A stretch of DNA of 40,195 bases. It comes from Holophagaceae bacterium. Lineage in GTDB: Bacteria > Acidobacteriota > Holophagae > Holophagales > Holophagaceae. Numbering within the stretch: the stretch's first letter is position 1; every line of letters begins with the position of its first letter. Of the stretch, positions 36,464 to 40,195 are shown one piece after another. The notes beneath the pieces were generated by a model that made no database searches, was not told the DNA's origin, and saw only the letters and a list, made by a program, of their open reading frames with translations. The DNA lies in the NCBI GenBank assembly GCA_017859955.1, contig JAFNAB010000010.1, forward strand, positions 1-40,195. The letters are read 5' to 3'. A program made the position numbers and the translations under genes.

Positions 36464-38523
36464 GAGCCCTGCGTCCCGCCCTGGTGGCCGCCCTTGTGGC
36501 GGTCTCAGCCCAGCCCTGCGGCCCCTTCCTGACCCGGACCATGCTGGTGCCGAGCTCGAGCCCAGATGGCGCCCCTTCGGACTGGGTGGCGGGACGTATG
36601 GGGCTCGTGGTGCCCAGCTACGCCTCGCCCTATCTGGCTCTCGCCTTCCGCTGGTGGAGCGGGCCGGTGATGGATGCCGAGGATCAGGCCGGGGCCCTCA
36701 GCTTCTGGGAGGAGCCTGGGTCCGAGTCCGGGGAGTCCTACGACATCCTCCGGGATAAGGTTCTGCCGACCCCTCCTCCGGAACTGCTGACCTCGGATGC
36801 TCGGAACTACCAGCTGCGGGACAAGGTGAGCGGGGAAGCCATGGCCTATGCCGGGCTTGTGCTCGGGAAGCGGATCAAGGCCTTCGGGTTGAGCCACCCC
36901 GGGATCAAGGCCTGGGTCGTGGCCCAGGACCTGGCCTTCCGGGGGCAGTTGCCCGCTGAGCCCGAGGCCGGTCTTCCCGAGCCTCTGAAAAAGGACCGTG
37001 CCTACCAGCGGGCTGCCTCCCTCTACTATGCCGCTCAGCTGCCGGAGGCGCGGCAGGCCTTTCTCGCCATCGGCCGGGACGAGGCTTCGCCCCACCAGGG
37101 TCTGGCCCGGTACCTGGCCCTGCGCATGGCGGAACCCGGCGAGGCCTTCGATCGTGAGATGGCCTCCCTCCAGCAGGATCCACGCTGGCGCCTTGAGGCC
37201 TACCGCTTGCAGGAGCGCCTCAGCCCACCTTGGGCGGATCTGAGCGGCTGCCAGCGCCTCAGCGCCCAGCGCATCATGAGTCCGGGCCGGGGCTTCCGCC
37301 TGGGGGAGGATCTCCGGAACCTCACCTTCACCTACCGCGCCGGGGTGGATGTCCTCCAGAAGGCGGAGGGGCTCCAGGATCTCGGTCTGCTGGGCTGGAT
37401 CCAGGCCCTGCGGGCCGAAGGTCCCGAACGGGCCATCGCGGGTTTCGACGCCTGCCAGGGCAGGGCGGCGACCCCCTGGCTGGCGGCGGTGCTGATGCGG
37501 ATCGATGCCAGGCACCCCCGTTGCGGGGAGTTCCTGGAAAAGGCGCGGCTGCTGAAGGTGCCATCCTCGGCCTATCCCACCTTCGCGGTGCATCGGGTCC
37601 GCCTCCTTCTGGGGCAGGGACGCATCCAGGCCGCCGAGGCCCTGGTGGAGGAGGCCTTGGCCCGTCCCGGCTTGGAGCGCCTGGTCTCCACCCGGAATGT
37701 CCTCCTGGGGCAGCGGATGACCCTCTGCAGGGACTTCGGAGCCTTTGTGGGGCTCCTGGGGCGCACCGTGACCGCCACCGAGGATGAGGGCATGGAGGGT
37801 GCGAGCAGCCCGGTGGACCCCCGGGCGGGGCTGGCCGGGATCGATGCCTTCGACCCTGCGGCGGTGGATGCATTCAACTTCGGACTGCCCCTGGCCCTTT
37901 GGCAATCGGCCCTGAACCACCCGGCTATGGCCAGGGAACTGAGGCCCGCACTGGCCCAGGCCCTCTTTGTCCGCTCCGTTCTTCTCGGCCAGGAAGGCGC
38001 CGCACTGGCGCTGACGGACGAACTGGTCCGGGTCGAGCCCAAGGATGCCCAGGGCCTCCAGGCCTGCCGTGGCGAGCAGGATGTCCGGCGACGGCGCTTC
38101 CTGATCTCCCAGTTCTTGTGGGAGCGCCAGTGGGTACCCTTCCTCAAACAGTCGACTCGGGATGATTATGAGTACCGCACCACTTGGTGGGGGACACCCC
38201 CCCGGCTGGGGGCGAATGGGCTGGTGGGGCGCCCCTTTGAGCCAGGGTTCCTGTCGCCGGAACAGCGGCGTCAGGCTCTTCAGGAGACCCAAGTCTTGGC
38301 CCATCAGGCTCCCCTTAGCTATTTCTGCCGGGAGGCCCTGGCCTTCGCCGAGGCCTTCCCCAAGGATCCCCAGGCCGCCGAGGGGCTTTCCAGGGCCGTC
38401 CGTGCCTCCCGCGCCGCCTACCGGGACGAAGCCAGTCAGGCCCTGCTGCTCAAGGCCTTCAGGACACTGCATAGGGTCTACCCCGATTCGGAAGCGGCAA
38501 GGCGGGCCAAGGTCTACCACTGA
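36460..38523 (+). CDS. Exported hypothetical protein, 687 aa, partner of DUF3142
   Basis: A signal peptide (about 1-18, ALVAALVAVSAQP) followed by CGPFL suggests export, and the Cys may be a lipid-anchor or disulfide site. The rest is helical and alanine-rich with TPR/Sel1-like spacing (AASLYYAAQLPEARQAFLAI, ARAGLERLVSTRN-like segments), which may mean a scaffold of helical repeats. I do not recognise a named family. Such proteins are found next to DUF3142 genes, and here the ATG overlaps the DUF3142 stop, which suggests that they work together. The function is unknown. Confidence 0.8.
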   Translation: MRALRPALVAALVAVSAQPCGPFLTRTMLVPSSSPDGAPSDWVAGRMGLVVPSYASPYLALAFRWWSGPVMDAEDQAGALSFWEEPGSESGESYDILRDKVLPTPPPELLTSDARNYQLRDKVSGEAMAYAGLVLGKRIKAFGLSHPGIKAWVVAQDLAFRGQLPAEPEAGLPEPLKKDRAYQRAASLYYAAQLPEARQAFLAIGRDEASPHQGLARYLALRMAEPGEAFDREMASLQQDPRWRLEAYRLQERLSPPWADLSGCQRLSAQRIMSPGRGFRLGEDLRNLTFTYRAGVDVLQKAEGLQDLGLLGWIQALRAEGPERAIAGFDACQGRAATPWLAAVLMRIDARHPRCGEFLEKARLLKVPSSAYPTFAVHRVRLLLGQGRIQAAEALVEEALARPGLERLVSTRNVLLGQRMTLCRDFGAFVGLLGRTVTATEDEGMEGASSPVDPRAGLAGIDAFDPAAVDAFNFGLPLALWQSALNHPAMARELRPALAQALFVRSVLLGQEGAALALTDELVRVEPKDAQGLQACRGEQDVRRRRFLISQFLWERQWVPFLKQSTRDDYEYRTTWWGTPPRLGANGLVGRPFEPGFLSPEQRRQALQETQVLAHQAPLSYFCREALAFAEAFPKDPQAAEGLSRAVRASRAAYRDEASQALLLKAFRTLHRVYPDSEAARRAKVYH

Positions 38524-38915
38524 CGTTATAACCCGCAAAATAAGATCCACCACCAGGATTCCAAGGGCACCACGAAGAGCCTGACGTATCGATCAGCACA
38601 CCGGTCCGTTTCGGTGTGCTCTGTGTGTTCCGTGGTTTCCTCCTCTGTTCAACCACGGAACACATGGAGCACACGGACGAAGGAAGGATCCGTGCTGGAT
38701 CTCACTCGCCGGAAGGCCGTGGAGGCAGATCCTTCGCTATAGCCCGAAGGTGATGCGATCTGCCACGCCTTTCGTAGGCGTTGCTGCAACAAACCTCTGG
38801 GGGGCAGAGTAAACCTTTTTTAACTATCCTTAAATGTTAAGGTTGCGACTTGGCATGTCTCTTGAGATCTGGAAGGAGCGGAGTGATCCTCCCCGGTCTT
38901 CCCTCAGGAGCTGTC
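38524..38915. other. 392-base non-coding region with a long inverted repeat and a series of hairpins
   Basis: The first part is plain spacer. At 38614-38674 lies a long imperfect inverted repeat. From 38725 to about 38822 three hairpins follow one another (GCAGATC with CCTTCG/CGAAGG; ACGCC/GGCGT; CTCTG/CAGAG), and a run of T residues ends the series. An AT-rich stretch with the palindrome CCTTAA/TTAAGG is at 38828-38842. The start of the next gene is 70 bases on. Confidence 0.5.
38614..38674. repeat. Long inverted repeat, possible REP-like element or terminator
   Basis: GTGTGCTCTGTGTGTTCCGT and its near-complement, ACGGAACACATGGAGCACAC, form arms of about 24 bases including GGTT/AACC, around a 14-base loop. 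Similar GTGTTCCGTGGTT palindromes are known to recur in intergenic regions of many bacteria. It may be a dispersed repeat that also ends transcription of the operon upstream. Confidence 0.65.
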
Positions 38916-39212
38916 ATGAACCTCAAGCACGCTGCCTTCGCCCTCCTCTTCCTGGCCCTGCCCGCCATGGCTCACCCCCGCGATGGGGGAAGGCGGGAGC
39001 ACCACCGATCTCACGGTTACGAATGCCGGGACGATCGGGACTACCGAGATTACCGGGACTATCGCCCCCGCCGCCTGGATCCTCCCTGGGTCCATGGCCG
39101 CTTCCTTCCCCGCTACGAAAGGGAGAGGGAGGAAGTGGTACTGGTCCACCCTGCACCCCGCTATGAGGTGCCCAGGGCTCGGCCCAGGATCGGCCTCTGG
39201 ATCGGGTTCTGA
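38916..39212 (+). CDS. Small exported protein with a DYR repeat
   Basis: This 98-aa protein has a signal peptide (MNLKHAAFALLFLALPAMA, cleavage about 19). The mature part is strongly charged and rich in Arg, His, Tyr and Asp. It includes a triple DYR unit (RDYRDYRDYRPRR) and ends with a hydrophobic GLWIGF. No enzyme motif is seen. The ATG at 38916 has CAGGAG five bases upstream, and an earlier start is unsupported. It may bind metal or polyanion at the cell surface, which is a guess from its composition. Confidence 0.75.
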   Translation: MNLKHAAFALLFLALPAMAHPRDGGRREHHRSHGYECRDDRDYRDYRDYRPRRLDPPWVHGRFLPRYEREREEVVLVHPAPRYEVPRARPRIGLWIGF

Positions 39213-39292
39213 CTATTTCTCGTTCAACCCTTTCCGGACGGCCCGGATCCATTCCCATACCCGCCCCCTTGGGGGCCTTCAGGAGAAATACC

Positions 39293-39667
39293 ATGAATCT
39301 CAGGTCGATCATCCTCACGTCCCTTGGAACCCTGCTGCTGGGCGGTGCCCTGGTGGCCCAGGAGCCACCTCAGCCCCCTCCGGCGCCCACGCCGGCACAG
39401 ACCACGACGCCTCACCGTGAGGCCCGCATGGAGCGCCGGGCCACCCGCCAGCAGAAGCGCATCGTCCAGGGCGTCAAGAGCGGTGAGTTGACTCCCCGCG
39501 AGACCGCCCGCCTTGAGCGCCAGGAGGGGCGGATCGACAAGGACATCGCCAAGGCCGAGGCCGATGGCAAGGTGACCAAGGCGGAAGCCCGCAAGATCCA
39601 GCGGGAGCAGAACCGCGAGAGCCGCCGCATCCGGCGCCAGAAGCACGATGCCCAGGTCGTGAAGTAG
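39293..39667 (+). CDS. Small exported basic protein
   Basis: This 124-aa protein has a signal peptide (about 1-22, LGTLLLGGALVAQ), a Pro/Thr linker, and a highly charged helical tail with ERRATRQQKRI, RETARLERQEGRI and EARKIQREQNRE. The heptad-like pattern suggests a coiled coil or long helix. No family is recognised. AGGAG precedes the ATG at 39293. It follows the DYR protein by 80 bases on the same strand and may share its promoter. A strong terminator closes the unit. Confidence 0.78.
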   Translation: MNLRSIILTSLGTLLLGGALVAQEPPQPPPAPTPAQTTTPHREARMERRATRQQKRIVQGVKSGELTPRETARLERQEGRIDKDIAKAEADGKVTKAEARKIQREQNRESRRIRRQKHDAQVVK

Positions 39668-39688
39668 GGCCTGAATCTAAGAAACCCC

Positions 39689-39725
39689 ACTGCCCCTCAC
39701 CCCAAAGGTCGAGGGGCAGTTTTTA
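39689..39725 (+). terminator. Rho-independent terminator shared with the dnaX end
   Basis: ACTGCCCCTC and GAGGGGCAGT form a perfect ten-base-pair stem with a 12-base loop, and TTTTATTT follows. The T-run also contains the dnaX stop codon, so the hairpin may serve both converging genes. Confidence 0.9.
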
Positions 39726-40195
39726 TTTCTCGATCCGCTTCACTTCCAGGATCTCGCCCTGGGTCTCCTGCATCAGCCGCTGGAAGGCCGGGTCGTTGCG
39801 GAGCAGGTCCTCGGGCCGCTGGGAGGCGCCGTCCTCGAAGGTGATGACGACGCGGGTCAGGCCGGGGAGCACCTGGCGAAGGGCTTCCAGGAGGTGGGGA
39901 TTGGCCTGTTCCCGTTCCAGGTCCTGCACGGTATTGCGAACATTGGGGGGGAAGAACCAGTGGAGGGTGCCTCCCTCCAGGCGCAGGTTCGTGGCCATGT
40001 GGGGCAGGGCCCCCAGGGAGCGGGGAAGCCCGCCTGGAGCGGCTTTGAGTGCCTCGCTTACGCCGCGACGCAGGTTGTCCAGGTTTTCGGGCTGGGCCAC
40101 GGGCTGGAGCCTGGGCGCGCTCGGTGTTGGAGCAGGGGTTCCGGGCCGTGGGGTCTGGGGATCCGCCGCCCGGGTGACGGTCCCCGGCTCAGGGC
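39723..40195 (-). CDS. dnaX: DNA polymerase III subunit gamma/tau, C-terminal part (5' end outside window)
   Basis: This open frame runs in from the right edge. A Pro/Thr/Ala-rich linker (about the first 35 codons seen) leads into a tau-type domain. That domain includes NLRRGVSEALKAAPGGLP, LHWFFPPNVRNTVQDLERE and VVITFEDGASQRPEDLL. It ends with DPAFQRLMQETQGEILEVK, as expected of DnaX C-termini. The ATPase part lies beyond the window. A complete-looking GTG start at 40100 is only internal. The name is by pattern and is likely, not certain. Confidence 0.75.
   Translation of the reverse strand, partial: PEPGTVTRAADPQTPRPGTPAPTPSAPRLQPVAQPENLDNLRRGVSEALKAAPGGLPRSLGALPHMATNLRLEGGTLHWFFPPNVRNTVQDLEREQANPHLLEALRQVLPGLTRVVITFEDGASQRPEDLLRNDPAFQRLMQETQGEILEVKRIEK

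Noticed and set aside
36505-38553. A 682-aa open frame antisense to the 687-aa exported protein
   Set aside because: It is a GC-codon shadow; the plus strand has the signal peptide, the operon overlaps and the better start.
38725-38822. Possible c-di-GMP (GEMM) riboswitch
   Set aside because: The stems and the GCAAACC-type core of the known class do not match convincingly.
1-40195. CRISPR array or insertion sequence
   Set aside because: No regular direct repeats with spacers and no transposase with terminal repeats were seen.

Overview
The window is high-GC DNA from a bacterium that looks like an Acidobacteriota of the Holophagae/Geothrix type. That is an inference from gene content and style: a DUF2339/DUF3999 pair, a prephenate dehydrogenase with a C-terminal chorismate mutase, and a proline-rich DnaX tail. 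It is not proven by a marker gene. The window divides near position 21,900 into a mobile element on the left and core chromosome on the right.

Left part (1 to about 21,870). All genes lie on the minus strand and read leftwards from a tRNA-Ser(CGA) gene. Next to the 3' end of the tRNA is a mobilization operon: a small MobC-like accessory protein, a relaxase, a VirD4/TraD-like coupling protein and a small unknown protein, followed by a RadC-like JAMM protein. Next comes a defence island. It has type I restriction-modification genes hsdM and hsdS, a DUF1643 protein, a large RloC/PrrC-like ATPase with a zinc-hook motif and a putative anticodon-nuclease R-E-H triad, a two-gene CBASS (CD-NTase with AGS-C sensor plus SLATT two-TM effector), hsdR and a YgjP-type zinc metallopeptidase. 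Beyond it lie an unknown 425-aa protein, a small AlpA/excisionase-like HTH protein and a RepB/PriCT/DUF927 primase cut by the window edge. No integrase and no type IV secretion channel is visible, so this looks like an integrative mobilizable element at tRNA-Ser whose far end is outside the window.

The most informative signal in the island is a short hsdS 3'-end remnant (8997-9053) fused by a stop/start overlap to the CD-NTase gene. It suggests an ancestral order hsdM-hsdS-CBASS-hsdR, with the DUF1643 and RloC-like genes inserted later between two copies of the hsdS tail. The CBASS genes are clearly more AT-rich than their neighbours.

Right part (21,996 to 40,195). This is ordinary chromosome: tadA, the carAB pyrimidine/arginine operon behind an attenuator-like hairpin, an ERCC4-type nuclease with an apparent one-base frameshift, DUF2339-DUF3999 membrane/envelope genes, a zinc-ribbon protein, then an overlapping operon of tyrA, a secreted phosphatase, a DUF3142 lipoprotein and a 687-aa exported protein. 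The window ends with two small exported proteins and the C-terminal part of dnaX. A perfect 34-bp palindrome between carB and the nuclease gene carries both stop codons.
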